Shown: piece by piece, positions 13,643-23,497 of the stretch
Position numbering within the stretch: the first letter of the stretch is position 1
How the letters are laid out: every line of letters starts with the position of its first letter
Source: Porphyridium purpureum
Taxonomy: Eukaryota > Rhodophyta > Bangiophyceae > Porphyridiales > Porphyridiaceae
Length of the DNA stretch: 64,000 nt
Reading direction: 5' to 3'
Assembly (NCBI GenBank): GCA_008690995.1
Contig: VRMN01000011.1
Coordinates: 186,001 to 250,000 of the forward strand
Program-made: the position numbers and the translations under genes
The notes under the pieces: generated by a model
Seen by the model: only the letters and a program-made list of their open reading frames with translations
The model's database searches: none
Told to the model about the DNA's origin: nothing

Positions 13643-14530
13643 ATGGCGGTGGGATTTGTGGGCGCGGCGGGCGCGGCGCTGCACAAGCAGCACGCGCCGC
13701 AGGTGGGCCATGGCACGCCGGTTCGGCGCCCGGCGGCAGCGGCATTGAGCATGAAGGTCGGTGGAGGCAAGCCCCGATTCTCGTTCGGCTTCTTGCACCG
13801 TAAGTCTGGGAACGGGCGAAATGGTTCCGGGCGTGATGGAAACATGGGCGGCGGCTTTGGCGGTGCGGGATCGGGCGCGGGGTCGGGCTCCGGCTCGGGC
13901 TCGGGCTCGGGCTCCGGCTCGGGCTCCGACTGGGCGCGCGGCGCGGGCGGCGCGGGAGACGGCGCGTCGTCCAACCCGCTCTTGACCTTCTGGAAGGCGT
14001 ACAACTCGGCTCTGGAAGCACAGCCGCTGCTGATCAAAGCGATGACGTCCTTTGTTGGATTCAGTCTGGGCGACATCCTGGCGCAAAAGTTCCTGGGCCC
14101 CAAGAACGCAGCGCTGGACATGAACCGGCTCGGTCGCATGGCCGCATTTGGCTTTCTGATCCACGGACCCACGGGCCACTACTTTTACGGTGCGCTTGAC
14201 CGCGCGATTCCTGGCACGGAGGCTTGGAAGGTGGCCTCCAAGGTCGCGATCGACCAGATTCTTTGGGCTCCAATTTTCACAGTCATGTTCTTCGCCTTCA
14301 TCGGCGCCATGGAGGGTCGCAGTGTGGACGATATTAAGCAGAAGGTGAAGCGTGACACCTGGACTGGCGTCACGGGTTCCTGGAAGGTATGGCCGCTTGT
14401 GCACACCATCAATTTCAGATTCATCCCGTCTAGCCAACGCCTGCTGTACATTAACACGATTCAGATCGCGTACAACATGTTCTTGTCTCTTATTGCGAAC
14501 AAGGATGATGTCAAGGCTGTGGCAAAGTAG
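13643..14530 (+). CDS. Mpv17/PMP22-family membrane protein, probably plastid
   Basis: The 295-residue product has an N-terminal extension starting MAVGFVGAAGAAL and a Gly/Arg-rich and Gly-Ser repeat linker (about residues 65-100). A canonical Mpv17 domain follows (FWKAYNSALEAQPLLIKAMTSF, DILAQ, RMAAFGFLIHGPTGHYFYGALD, KVAIDQILWAP, WKVWPLVHTINFRFIP), about four membrane spans. Family members are small inner-membrane proteins of mitochondria, peroxisomes or plastids whose transported substrate is mostly unknown. The N-terminal pattern, shared with plastid proteins in this window, suggests a plastid envelope location; that is inference. A GTG six bases upstream (13637) extends the frame but is not a plausible start. 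The Gly-Ser codons form a short GGCTCG tandem repeat (about 13878-13928). Confidence 0.88.
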   Translation: MAVGFVGAAGAALHKQHAPQVGHGTPVRRPAAAALSMKVGGGKPRFSFGFLHRKSGNGRNGSGRDGNMGGGFGGAGSGAGSGSGSGSGSGSGSGSDWARGAGGAGDGASSNPLLTFWKAYNSALEAQPLLIKAMTSFVGFSLGDILAQKFLGPKNAALDMNRLGRMAAFGFLIHGPTGHYFYGALDRAIPGTEAWKVASKVAIDQILWAPIFTVMFFAFIGAMEGRSVDDIKQKVKRDTWTGVTGSWKVWPLVHTINFRFIPSSQRLLYINTIQIAYNMFLSLIANKDDVKAVAK

Positions 14531-14979
14531 CTGGTAATTTTACCATTCAAGATGATGCATCGCTCAACTGCGCACATGGCCAATGGTGCAACCTCCACGT
14601 CAGTCTTGTGGAAGTATCGCGAAGAGGAAGAAATGGCGGCACACCTGGCAGGAGAGCATATTCGAAGAAAGACGACAGGCGTTCGAATGATACTTCAACA
14701 AAAGTAAAGACAGAGTACAAATAGTTTTTTAAGGAAAATTATCTCGCACACTCGCAACCTGTCTCTCTCTCTCTCTCTATCTGTCGTTCCTTCGCAATGC
14801 ATTTCATCACGGGAGAAACGAGAAGTGCCGGGAGAGCATGCGGTGCGGCGGTCGGTCTGCGACGCCAAGAATTACGAAATCATCGGACAGAGCTGATACG
14901 CAACGTACAAGCCCGTCTGCCACCCACCATCACTATTTGTCTGTCGCGTTGAATGCGGCGATTTGCAAAGGTCCTATTC
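14531..14979. other. Convergent spacer with a TC microsatellite
   Basis: About 450 bases between two convergent stop codons. It contains a CT/TC dinucleotide run at about 14761-14779 and otherwise no recognisable gene. It probably holds both 3' UTRs. Confidence 0.6.
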
Positions 14980-16434
14980 CTATGAGACAGATGTTTCCAC
15001 ACTCTTGTCTTGCTTTTCGCACTTGGCCAAGGCGGCGATTGAAAAGCTCGTATCCCCTGTGACTTCAGATTCCACCTGCACAAACGGCGGAATCCAGAGC
15101 AAGGACTCGCCACGGAGACCTTCGGCGCCTTCGCGATCGAGCTGTGTGCGCAGCAAAATGATCCCAGAGTCCTGCAAAGTGTCCATCACAAAGACTTGCT
15201 TACCCACCACGAAGCAACAGCGCTCGAGGGTCAGCGGCTTGCTCGAGGAGTCTTCAAACGCGAGCAGCGTGTTGTACTCGCGGTGCGTGAGCTGTCGCTT
15301 GAGCTCGACACGCGTCCCGCCCGGTCCCGGCCGCCGCACTGTATGCGAATAGTGGTGCACGCCATCGGCGCTTCGCCTCCGCACCCACTCCTCGACGTTC
15401 GCTTCGATCTCATTCGTAATTCCTTCATGCGCGCTCTTGCGCATGAGCACTGTTTGCACGACTTCAAAGAACTGCACCTCCTCCAGCTCTTCAAGCGCTT
15501 GGCGGTCCACCAGCCGAACCAGATACTTTTTGCGCAGCGTCTGACTGCCTGGCGTTGGTAAGCCCACCGCTTCAGCGACGAATTTGTACGCGCGATTGAT
15601 CTTTTCTTCAAAGCCAGTTGAGTTGTCCACAACATACTGTCGCCGATGCCCCACCCAGCAGCGCCGCAGCTTTGTGTCCAGGGCAATCGCCTCTTCGGGT
15701 GGCTCCGTGCGTGTCATGTTATTCAACAACGAGTAGAATTCGGGCTTGCCATCCGCTGCCGTCACGAGATGAATCACTGCCTCGTACCGATCGTCGCGCA
15801 AGTTGGCCTGTGTCCAGCCATTCATCTTGAGCATGGTGTCCCACATGGATGGACTCATGTACGCAGCGCCATCCATTGTGCCGCGATCGCACAAAATCAC
15901 CGAGGGTCGCTGAGACACGCGCGCAACGTTCACGAAAGCGTCTTCCAGCGTCATCTGAGTCTTGAGTAGGCTTGCCTGGAACTCGATCACTTTGAGCTCA
16001 GTATTAAGCAGCCTAAAGTTGGCGCCACCAGTGAATAACAGCGTGGCTGCTTCTGCCACCATGTAAACTTCAAAGCCTCGAGATCGTAGCCGCTCTGCCA
16101 CTACTGCCATACCGGTCGACTTGCCGGCGCATGGACCTCCGGTCATCACGATTCGGAACACGGGCGTACCATCTTTGAGCTTCTCGCTCTGTCGAAGGGC
16201 GATCTCTGCTGCCTCACCACACTGCTCACTGTCTTCGGCTTCGTCGCTCCCATCCAGCACACTTTGCCACACCCCCTTGAAGTGCTGCGTTAAGCTCGAT
16301 ATTGCTGGCTGCTCCGTCAGTTCTGACGGCTTCTTCGGAACTGATATTGGGGCACTGGACGGCCCGGGCGACGCAGATTGTTGCGTCTCGGATCCATCGC
16401 TGCGACCCACTTCTACTGGGTCCGCCGTGTCCAT
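14980..16434 (-). CDS. Ttd14-like P-loop ATPase/GTPase with C-terminal CYTH-like domain
   Basis: A 484-residue protein. A disordered, Ser/Pro/Glu-rich N-terminus of about 90 residues precedes a P-loop domain with Walker A GGPCAGKST near residue 99. ILCDRGTMDGAAYMSP follows downstream, as in the AAA_28/NadR-like NTPases. The second half has the alternating charged beta pattern of a CYTH-like fold (EIEANVEEWVRRRSADGVHHY, ELKRQLTHREYNTLL). This domain order matches Drosophila TRPL translocation defect protein 14, which binds GTP and phosphoinositide. Homologues are widespread in protists and algae, mostly uncharacterised. There is no targeting signal, so it is probably cytosolic. It is divergent to GPN3, with only 158 bases between start codons. 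The exact substrate is unknown. Confidence 0.8.
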   Translation of the reverse strand: MDTADPVEVGRSDGSETQQSASPGPSSAPISVPKKPSELTEQPAISSLTQHFKGVWQSVLDGSDEAEDSEQCGEAAEIALRQSEKLKDGTPVFRIVMTGGPCAGKSTGMAVVAERLRSRGFEVYMVAEAATLLFTGGANFRLLNTELKVIEFQASLLKTQMTLEDAFVNVARVSQRPSVILCDRGTMDGAAYMSPSMWDTMLKMNGWTQANLRDDRYEAVIHLVTAADGKPEFYSLLNNMTRTEPPEEAIALDTKLRRCWVGHRRQYVVDNSTGFEEKINRAYKFVAEAVGLPTPGSQTLRKKYLVRLVDRQALEELEEVQFFEVVQTVLMRKSAHEGITNEIEANVEEWVRRRSADGVHHYSHTVRRPGPGGTRVELKRQLTHREYNTLLAFEDSSSKPLTLERCCFVVGKQVFVMDTLQDSGIILLRTQLDREGAEGLRGESLLWIPPFVQVESEVTGDTSFSIAALAKCEKQDKSVETSVS

Positions 16435-16592
16435 CGCTGCGCAGGATAATATCGACGACGAGACTTCACGTCGTCCACCTCTCCCTTAAATTTTGAGTTT
16501 CTTGTGCTTCACGAGCAAGATGCACGCTGACAAGCTTACTGTGCGTGACCAGCTGCACTAGCCACTAGTGTGTTTTGCTGGGTAAAGTGAGG

Positions 16593-17558
16593 ATGGTCGT
16601 GTTCGGACAGATTGTGCTGGGCCCCGCAGGGTGCGGGAAAAGCACGTACTGCGCTGCGCTCCAGGCGCATTGCGCATCGTCGCACGGCATGGCGCGGCGG
16701 GTAATGCATGTCATCAATCTGGACCCTGCGGCCGAATCGTTTGCGTACGAGCCCCTGGCCGACGTCAGGGAGCTCGTGAATGTGGACGAAGTGGCGGAGG
16801 AGGTTGAACTAGGCCCCAATGGCGCACTTGTCTGGGCCATGGAGTATTTAGTGGATAATCTGGACTGGCTTACCGATATCATTCAGGAGCAACTCGTAGA
16901 AGGCGACTATGTCCTTTTTGATTGTCCCGGCCAAATCGAGCTCTACACCCATTACAACATTATGCGGCGGATCACAAATGCGCTGGTCGAGCTGGGGATG
17001 AGGCTCTGCTCAGTCTTTCTTATAGACTCGTCGTACGCGCTGGAGGCCTCAAAGTTCATGGGTGGATCATTGTCCGCGATGTCGGCCATGGTTCAGTTGG
17101 AGCTGCCTCACGTGAGCGTACTGTCTAAAATGGACCTTTTGCTGCGCAGACCAGAGCTGAGTGATTCTCAAACACACGCAGACGCAGGTCATGTAGAGAC
17201 AAAGGTCGCGGATGACTCGTATCGGCTGGCGCGTTTGTTTCTTCATATGATGTCGAGCGACGTAGAACTCGACGAGCCCGAGATGAAGCTCGAGCTTGAG
17301 CTTGCTTTGCGTCCCGCTCTCGCAGTTTATCAAGGGAAAGAAAGTACCGAGGAACAGTCTGGGTTTGAAAAATTACACTGCGCTATTTCAGATTTGCTCT
17401 CAGAGACCAGCATCGTGCAGTTTTACCCTCTCGACTTGAAGCAAGACGAAGTGATTCAAGATCTCATTGTGCAGATCGACCTCATCGTGCAGTACGATGA
17501 GGTTGCTGAGCTTCGCATCGGCGATGTGGAAGAGAAAGATCCAGATGAAGATGTTTGA
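16593..17558 (+). CDS. GPN3: GPN-loop GTPase 3
   Basis: Small GTPase needed for assembly and nuclear import of RNA polymerase II. The 321-residue product starts at ATG 16593; a TTG 18 bases earlier keeps the frame open but is ignored. Visible motifs are the P-loop GPAGCGKST, NLDPAAESFAYEP, the family-defining LGPNGAL insertion, the G3 motif DCPGQIELYTH and the G4 motif SKMDLL. The wording around DPAAE, RELV and DCPGQIELYTH is closest to GPN3 rather than GPN1 (no long C-terminal tail) or GPN2. It ends with an acidic tail (EEKDPDEDV). A 17-residue insertion rich in His, Asp and Thr after LLLRRPELSD is unusual compared with animal GPN3. It is convergent with sufD. Confidence 0.92.
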   Translation: MVVFGQIVLGPAGCGKSTYCAALQAHCASSHGMARRVMHVINLDPAAESFAYEPLADVRELVNVDEVAEEVELGPNGALVWAMEYLVDNLDWLTDIIQEQLVEGDYVLFDCPGQIELYTHYNIMRRITNALVELGMRLCSVFLIDSSYALEASKFMGGSLSAMSAMVQLELPHVSVLSKMDLLLRRPELSDSQTHADAGHVETKVADDSYRLARLFLHMMSSDVELDEPEMKLELELALRPALAVYQGKESTEEQSGFEKLHCAISDLLSETSIVQFYPLDLKQDEVIQDLIVQIDLIVQYDEVAELRIGDVEEKDPDEDV

Positions 17559-17729
17559 GGTGAGTGGGATAAGTCCGACGTACGTCGCTCGGTCTTTTGC
17601 TGGTTTTCTTTCTCATGCTCGACGTCGCAACAGCTGCCAAGGAGCGAAGCAAGGCAAGCTTTACTGATACAGATGCAAGCGCTACTGACACGCGGCATAC
17701 CGCGACACTACGATACGAGGATTGCTGCA

Positions 17730-19460
17730 CTAGATCGAGCTGAATGTTGCCTCGCCCCGTTTTCGCGACTTAATGCGATCCACAACCCCAGCAAACTTGC
17801 GCTCCAAGCGCTCCTGTACTCCTTTCAAGGGAATGCGCTGTACAATCTCACCGGTGAATCCTTTCAAGAGCAAGAGGCGCGAATCTTCTGGAGAGAGTCC
17901 GCGCGACTGCAGGTAAAACAACTCCTCGTCGCTAAGGTCTGACACCGTGGCGCCGTGCGTCGCTTTCACGTCTTCATTGTAGATAATCAGCGATGGCATG
18001 ATATCCACTCGGGCATTCGAGCTCAGCAGGAGAGAGCGACACATTTGCTCAGAATCGGTTTGAGAGGCATGCGGAGCCACGTAGATCATCCCGCGAAAAA
18101 CAGACTTGGCCTTATCTAGCGCAACATTCTTTTGCAACTGCTCGCTCTTGCAATGTGGTACATTGTGGTTGATCTCGGAGTGCAGGTCCATGACAGCAGT
18201 TTGTTCTGCAAAACAAAGCCCGTGAACTTCGCCATATGCTTCTTTCTCATCCAAGTCTACCGTCACGTCCCAACGCGAAAGGCTGCCGCCCGCATTGATT
18301 GTTGTACACACATACTGTGCGCCTTGGGCAAGCTTCGCCGCGCACACGCCCAGGTGTGCGCCCTTTCCCTCCGGTAGCTCGCTCACCAATGCATGGGTTA
18401 GCGAGGCATTCGATGCAAGTGCGGCGACACACAGGCTGTTGACAAACACAGAGGACGAGTCGTTGCTATCATCACCGTCCAGAAGAAGATGCGACTCGGT
18501 CACAACCAGTGACGCATCTTGCTCCAGGCAAACTACAATCGATGGTGAGCACATGCTGGCTGCAGAGCTCTGGCTGCTTGCTGCACACAAAATATGGACC
18601 GCGTTGGGAACCTGCACCCTGTTCGGTACGTGGAGCACGAGCGCGTCCGGAGACGACACGGCCTGCAGCCATTCGAATGCAGACACTTTAGAGCTTTGCT
18701 TCCTTTGCAAAAGCAGTTCGACCGCGCGCTCTTTGATAGCCTTCGGCGCATCAGAGATGGACCCAAAGTAGACGCCTTTTGCGAGCAGATCAAGCCCCGT
18801 CGACAAGTTGCTCACAAATCGTCCGTCGACCACGACCAGGTTCACGTCTGCGTCTTGGAAGCGCTCTGCGTCTGATGCGCTGAGGCTTGGTCCAGCAGAA
18901 TTCGTTTCAGGCCGCATTGCCAAGAGCGCGCGCATGTCAGTGTATCGCCACATCTCCTCCTTGCGGCCTGGGAACATGGAGTCGATCATTTTCCCTCGTG
19001 CCGAGTGGACATATGGCACCAGTACGGAATCGGTGGCGAGATCATCTGCATTCTTCTGTGCTGCGCGAACCGCAGACTCCCACCAGAGCTCACGCTCATT
19101 CTTGGGCACATCGAAATCCGGCAGGCCCGCTACGCCCTCCGCGCCGCCAGTGAGCCCACCACCCCTCAACGCACGCTCCTCTTCCAACGCCAAGTTGCTG
19201 ACCTTGACCGCATTCTCCGACGACGACCCCTCCGAGCCTTCCGCGGCCAGCGGTCCCAGCGCTGCGCGACGACGACTGTCACGCGTTACAGCGCACAGTC
19301 GTCCCGCTGCCGCGGCGTGCGGCCGTGCAGGCGCCGGCACCGCAGGCACCGATACCCGGCGAACATAAGCCGGCGCCGGAGCCGCAGTCGCCAACGCGGT
19401 CACGGCGACGGCCGCAGCAGTTGTCGGTGCGGACGTCGCTCCCACAAATCCCAATCCCAT
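17730..19460 (-). CDS. sufD: Fe-S cluster assembly protein SufD, plastid
   Basis: Subunit of the SufBC2D scaffold that builds iron-sulfur clusters in the plastid. The 576-residue precursor begins MGLGFVGATSAP with an Ala/Pro/Arg-rich transit region of about 75 residues. The typical SufB/D beta-helix core follows (VPNRVQVPNAVHILCAAS, EINHNVPHCKSEQLQKNVALDKAKSVF). The conserved C-terminal segment is present (ATHGATVSDLSDEELFYLQSRGLSPEDSRLLLLKGF). The frame stays open to a GTG at 19607, but the first ATGs are at 19475 and 19460; the latter gives the phenylalanine-containing start shared with other plastid precursors here. In red algae sufB and sufC are usually plastid-encoded, so the complex draws on both genomes. 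The upstream spacer carries an AACTGTAC motif at 19612-19619. Confidence 0.95.
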   Translation of the reverse strand: MGLGFVGATSAPTTAAAVAVTALATAAPAPAYVRRVSVPAVPAPARPHAAAAGRLCAVTRDSRRRAALGPLAAEGSEGSSSENAVKVSNLALEEERALRGGGLTGGAEGVAGLPDFDVPKNERELWWESAVRAAQKNADDLATDSVLVPYVHSARGKMIDSMFPGRKEEMWRYTDMRALLAMRPETNSAGPSLSASDAERFQDADVNLVVVDGRFVSNLSTGLDLLAKGVYFGSISDAPKAIKERAVELLLQRKQSSKVSAFEWLQAVSSPDALVLHVPNRVQVPNAVHILCAASSQSSAASMCSPSIVVCLEQDASLVVTESHLLLDGDDSNDSSSVFVNSLCVAALASNASLTHALVSELPEGKGAHLGVCAAKLAQGAQYVCTTINAGGSLSRWDVTVDLDEKEAYGEVHGLCFAEQTAVMDLHSEINHNVPHCKSEQLQKNVALDKAKSVFRGMIYVAPHASQTDSEQMCRSLLLSSNARVDIMPSLIIYNEDVKATHGATVSDLSDEELFYLQSRGLSPEDSRLLLLKGFTGEIVQRIPLKGVQERLERKFAGVVDRIKSRKRGEATFSSI

Positions 19461-20457
19461 CCTGCTCACACACATCAACACACCCTCTACGTGTCTGCTT
19501 CCCTCACACAAGCAACACCATCCATCGCTGGATCTCCCGCCGCCGCAACCACCGGCTTGTGCCAGTGACACACTGTCAGTGAGCACTGCCGCATTACATA
19601 GGTACACTTACAACTGTACTTGCGATTCCGCGCGTCGCAGCGGCGCGCAGCACAGCACGCCGCGAGTCGCACGCGCTGTGCGTGACGGTGGCGCGGGAGA
19701 GTTGAGCGGCGGTGCGCTGTGTTTCGACCGCGGCAACCGGCGTGCCGTCGCGCTCAGGCCGCGGCCCAAGTGCGCAGACTGGCTGGAAGTCGAGTGGCAA
19801 GGTAGAAGGCACGAAAGACGGACAGAGTGCGCGTGGCGAACGTGAAGGCTGAGCAGTGAGCACGGGAAGATGGACAGCAGCATCGGCGTGAATGCTTGGC
19901 GTGAATGAAACATTCTTCACCATTTTTCCACGAAAAGCTGTCAACGCAAGCGGGTTCGATGCTTTCAGAGTTTGAGTCCTTGGGTTTGTGGTAAAAGAAA
20001 ACGCCAGCATGCTCAAATTAAGAGGGCCCTGGATGAGATGAACCACATGCGTCGTATCGCAGCTGCACTTGCAGCCCACCTCGGCCAACAGGAGACTGGA
20101 AGGGCAACGGCGCGGAAGGACATTTGTACTCGATGGCGCTACGCGCCGCTGCGGTTATAGGTCGATATTGTCGTCCATTGCTAATCTGGTTGCTCGCGGA
20201 GAAGCCAGCAAACCAGTTTTGGCTCGCAAAACCTTTGCAACTTGAAGCCGCTTGCTCAAGCCAGTGGACCAGCGACGATGCAACAAGGTCCGTTTAGAGC
20301 TCGCGCGAATCGCTCGCGCTCCACCAACAAAGTCGGCATTTGTATTGCAACACCTTCGGTCACGCTGACGGAGAGGATGCCAGCCAAGTCCTCAGCGTGG
20401 GAGCAACCCAGAGATAGCACACGTACCACAAACAGAGCGCCTTCTTCACGCCGTTAA
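19461..20457. promoter_or_regulatory. sufD upstream region with paired GTAC motifs; no gene further out
   Basis: GGTACACTTA (19601) followed by AACTGTAC (19612) forms an imperfect inverted pair about 150 bases upstream of the sufD ATG. The same GGTACACTTA decamer occurs in the BSD/PSF3 promoter at 37656. The remaining sequence up to 20457 has only short unconvincing frames. Confidence 0.4.
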
Positions 20458-20790
20458 ATGTTTTGGACAGCAGAGGAGGATGATCGGCTCTTTTTGCTTG
20501 TGGAAATGCTCGGTGCCACCAAGTCGAAAAAGATTGCTTCGGAGATGGGGTCGAAGAACGGCAAACATTGCTCCGAGCGCTTTCATTAATCGCGTAAATA
20601 CGGAGATGAGAAAAGCCAACTGGACTCCACGAGCAGAGTACCTCATCCTGATACTGTGCGAGTAGCTGGGCAAGAACTGGAGAAAGGTCGGCCCATGCCT
20701 GCTCTGTCGGTCGCAAAACGCGGTAAAGGAACCGATATTATGCAACGTTTTTGCAGCTATGAGCAAGATGTACAATCAATTAAAAGAGGA
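20458..20790 (+). pseudogene. Decayed two-repeat Myb DNA-binding domain
   Basis: Conceptual translation from 20458 reads FWTAEEDDRLFLLVEMLG, then KIASEMGSKNGKHCSERFH. That is the W-(x)-EED and KHCSERFHN signature of a Myb R2 repeat. It continues, after a one-base frame shift near 20588, with a NRVNTEMRKANWTP linker and an R3-like repeat: a stop codon in its middle, then LGKNWRKVGP and a degenerate SQNAVK recognition helix. A TAA lies immediately before the ATG, so there is no intact N-terminal extension. Spacing matches R2R3-Myb proteins well. With one frame shift and one internal stop this is most likely a dead host transcription-factor gene. A splicing explanation is unlikely because the shift is a single base. 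Confidence 0.75.
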
Positions 20791-21110
20791 CTCAGAAGGC
20801 CATTTCAATGCGCTCGTGAAAAGATTGCGTCGCCCATGCCGATTATTTTTAAAGCATTCTTCTTTTATTAAAAAGCTTGCCGGGAGAACGCGAAGCACAG
20901 CAGCAAGGTCAAGACTACGACATAATGCTCCCAAGGCAACACGTTCTCACTCCTTACAGACATATGCTGGGATGCGGTATGCGTCACAACTTCATGCCAT
21001 TTTTCAATACTTGTCCGAAGAATTCTCTTTCACGTTAATGGCCGATCGTACTCGGAACTCGCGCATATCCCTCGAGCACAGCACAAGCCGATGACGCACA
21101 GTCAGCACCA
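20791..21110. other. Unassigned AT-richer stretch after the Myb relic
   Basis: The open frame of the Myb relic continues here in another phase (20759-21094) with a basic Arg/Ser-rich translation of no recognised family. It may be the decayed tail of the Myb gene. Confidence 0.35.
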
Positions 21111-21560
21111 TCACTGCTCTTTCTTTCTCGGCTCTGCTGTCCGCTTTCTCTTACCCACTGCACGCGTCTCCGATGTTCGCACCGGCTTCACGAGTGGCTG
21201 TTGGCTCTCCCGCAGCAAGTGCCGCATGAGCGCCCCTTGCGCACGCGCTTGAATGACACTTCGACTTCGTCTGGAAGGAACGGGAGACGCAACTCGGTCG
21301 CTACCCACAACCTGACTTTCCAGGAGAACCCCGGGACGCAGCTTACCTACGGCATCAGACTCGCAGTGCTCTTCCTGTTCGCGTAGGGCCACGGTCCCTG
21401 CCATATTCGTGCCCGAACTGGGTTGCAAGGCACTGGTGCGATTCTGCAGCACCTCCTGCTCCTTTTCTCGCGGCCCGTACGGTCCTTGTATGCCTCTTTG
21501 AGGTTTCCGCGGCTTGTGCGCGCCGGACTGCTCTGTCGTGTCACTCGAACTCAACCCCAT
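21111..21560 (-). CDS. Small hypothetical basic protein
   Basis: 149 residues from an ATG at 21560, hydrophilic and likely disordered, with basic patches (KPRKPQRG, KRKRTAEPRKKEQ at the C-terminus) and a Ser/Arg stretch (VPSRRSRSVIQAR). No domain is recognised. The basic tail could be a nuclear localisation signal. The case for a real gene is the intact frame together with a GTACAGTG octamer at 21739, about 180 bases upstream in the right orientation to be its promoter, like the arrangement at confident genes in this window. Confidence 0.45.
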   Translation of the reverse strand: MGLSSSDTTEQSGAHKPRKPQRGIQGPYGPREKEQEVLQNRTSALQPSSGTNMAGTVALREQEEHCESDAVGKLRPGVLLESQVVGSDRVASPVPSRRSRSVIQARAQGALMRHLLRESQQPLVKPVRTSETRAVGKRKRTAEPRKKEQ

Positions 21561-22065
21561 GACGCGGCCCCTCCGACCGACTCGGCAGCCCGCCGTTCGC
21601 CTTTACGGCCAGCGCGGCCATCTTGAAACGCGGCCGGGTGCCCCTTCGTCCAAATGTCGCGCGGTGTGCCCCTTCGACATGTCGGCGCCCTTTGCACAAA
21701 GCATGCGCTTGAGCGTTTGCGCTCGCCACGCGCAAGAAGTACAGTGGACGACTCGGGTGTGTGATTTGCCAAAAAGCTCGCGCGTTTGTTCACGGTCTCG
21801 GCACGCAGAGCATCGGGCCCACGCCAATTGCGCCATGGTGGTGAACTTGGAATGCAAAACGGACAGACAGCGTGGCAGCAAACTTTTCTTTACCTCTGCT
21901 CTCAAATCTTAGTCCGCTTCGGACCTTTCGTCACTTATATTGTAAGGAAGCATCGCCCGGTGCATTTCGCCCAACACTTGAAGTACAGGTGGTATTATGT
22001 TTTCGTTTCGGAAGCGAGACAGGCCTCACCGTGATATCGGCAAGGCACGGCTGTGTGCGGCGAGA
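21561..22065. promoter_or_regulatory. Spacer with GTACAGTG motif (21739-21746)
   Basis: About 500 bases between the hypothetical gene and the psbU stop codon. GTACAGTG at 21739 and a bare GTACAG at 21983 are the only features I can point to. Open frames here look like chance. Confidence 0.35.
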
Positions 22066-22518
22066 TTAGCGGTACAGGCCGTTGTTGAGCTTGTCAATGA
22101 CGTATTCTGGTCGAGACGGCAGCGCAATGAGGTTGTTCTTGTACTTCTCCACCACGGACTTCTGCGTCGCAGTGAGGGTTTCAATCTTCAGCACATCATC
22201 CACAGATTCGAACGGTCCGTTCTTCACGATCTCACGCGCAATGTTCGGGTACATGCCGGGGTACTTTGTGTACGCGCGGATGTTCGCATTGTTCACGTCA
22301 ATCTTGTCTGATCCGCCCAAATACATGACTCCCTCGTACTCCATTTCTGCATTCGCCCCGCGCGCGACGCCGAACGCGGCCACGGCGGCCGCGGCCACGC
22401 TGAGCATCTGGCGGCGCGAGACCTGCGCGTCGTCCGCGTTCATGCTCATGCGCACGCCGCAGGTCGACTGGGAGCGGCGCGTCTGCGCGCCCATCACACT
22501 TGCCCCAACAAACGCCAT
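22066..22518 (-). CDS. psbU: Photosystem II 12 kDa extrinsic protein PsbU
   Basis: Lumenal protein that stabilises the oxygen-evolving cluster of photosystem II in cyanobacteria and red algae; green plants lack it. The 150-residue precursor starts MAFVGASVMG. A bipartite signal is visible: a plastid transit part to about residue 30, then a twin-arginine thylakoid signal (SRRQMLSVAAAAVAAFGVARGANA) with likely cleavage after Ala 57. The mature chain, about 93 residues, has the helix-hairpin-helix core (KIDVNNANIRAYTKYPGMYPNIAREIV, FESVDDVLKI, LTATQKSVVEKY). The frame remains open 39 codons upstream, but the MAFV methionine at 22518 fits the other plastid precursors. Its promoter carries an inverted GTACAG pair at 22906/22926. 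PsbU is a strong marker for the red algal identity of this DNA. Confidence 0.97.
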   Translation of the reverse strand: MAFVGASVMGAQTRRSQSTCGVRMSMNADDAQVSRRQMLSVAAAAVAAFGVARGANAEMEYEGVMYLGGSDKIDVNNANIRAYTKYPGMYPNIAREIVKNGPFESVDDVLKIETLTATQKSVVEKYKNNLIALPSRPEYVIDKLNNGLYR

Positions 22519-22905
22519 CTTCTTCGGCTTGCGTCGCTCCTTCCCTCCTGCGTACCAGCTCGCGTCCTCACGGCTTGAACCTATCTCCCTTCCTTGCTTC
22601 CCCCTTCTCCTTCTCCTTCCCTGCCCGTCATGCACGTGTCGGTCGCTATTAGTACGAAGCCCCCCCTCGCTCCCCAGATCGCTTCGAATAGCCGCCTCGG
22701 AAACAGCGTATCAAACCGGCGTTCTGTGCTATGGGCCTCCCGCGCAAATCTCATCGCGCGCCTCGCGTCTATCAAAGCACGCGCGTTTGCCTACGGCGCG
22801 CGAGCTGCGGAGAGAGAGAGAGCCCGAGCGCAGGAGGTTCAGCGCCATGCGAGCGACCAGCGCTGTGCATGCCACGCGCACGCATTCGTTTGTCATCTGT
22901 GATGA

Positions 22906-22933
22906 CTGTACCCCAGCGCGCGCGGGTACAGTG
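22906..22933. promoter_or_regulatory. Inverted CTGTACC...GGTACAGTG pair upstream of psbU
   Basis: CTGTACC at 22906 and GGTACAGTG at 22925 face each other about 390-415 bases upstream of the psbU ATG, separated by a GC alternation (AGCGCGCGC). The rest of 22519-23497 has no supported gene; a short GA run lies near 22809-22822. Confidence 0.45.
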
Positions 22934-23497
22934 GTCGTGTCGTGCCTGACAGAGGGGTGGTGGCTTGGCATGCACGCGGGGCACGGGCAATGCATGGCAG
23001 TGCGCGGGGCGGCCCAGACGCGACAGTGCAGCTGCATTGCAGCAGAAATCTTGCGTGGTGACATCGGCCCTGCTTCCATTTCCAGCGTTATCGGTGCATC
23101 ATGAAGGAAGCGCGTCGTTTTCGTGTTTCAGCGCGCATCGGCTCTTCCGCAGCCAAGAAGGCCGTGCTTCTCCCCGCTCGGCGTTGACGCTGTGCGGGCA
23201 GATTGCCGACTCGGTGAATGCGTGCGAATACAAAGTTGAAAAAACATTTTGTCTAGCCGGAATGCTTCACCGTGATTCAGGGTGCGTGCGTGCGTGAATA
23301 TGACCTGATATTGACCACTCCAGCTCCGAAGACGAATGGCTGTGCAAAGACACTTTCTTTCAGGTGCGCATCTAGGCATACCTCCAAAAGAGCTGCTTGG
23401 ATAGCGCAACAACCATTGTGACAGGCTTCAAAGCCCCGCTGGGTGGTGTAAAGGCCCAATGCTTTAGTGCAGGGCTATTTACAGGCAGCTCAGGTTT

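Noticed and set aside
13870-13930. Gly-Ser repeat in the Mpv17 gene as a separate repeat element
   Set aside because: It is in-frame coding sequence for a flexible linker.
22082-23104. 340-codon plus-strand frame over psbU
   Set aside because: It is antisense to a certain gene, and its translation is low-complexity.
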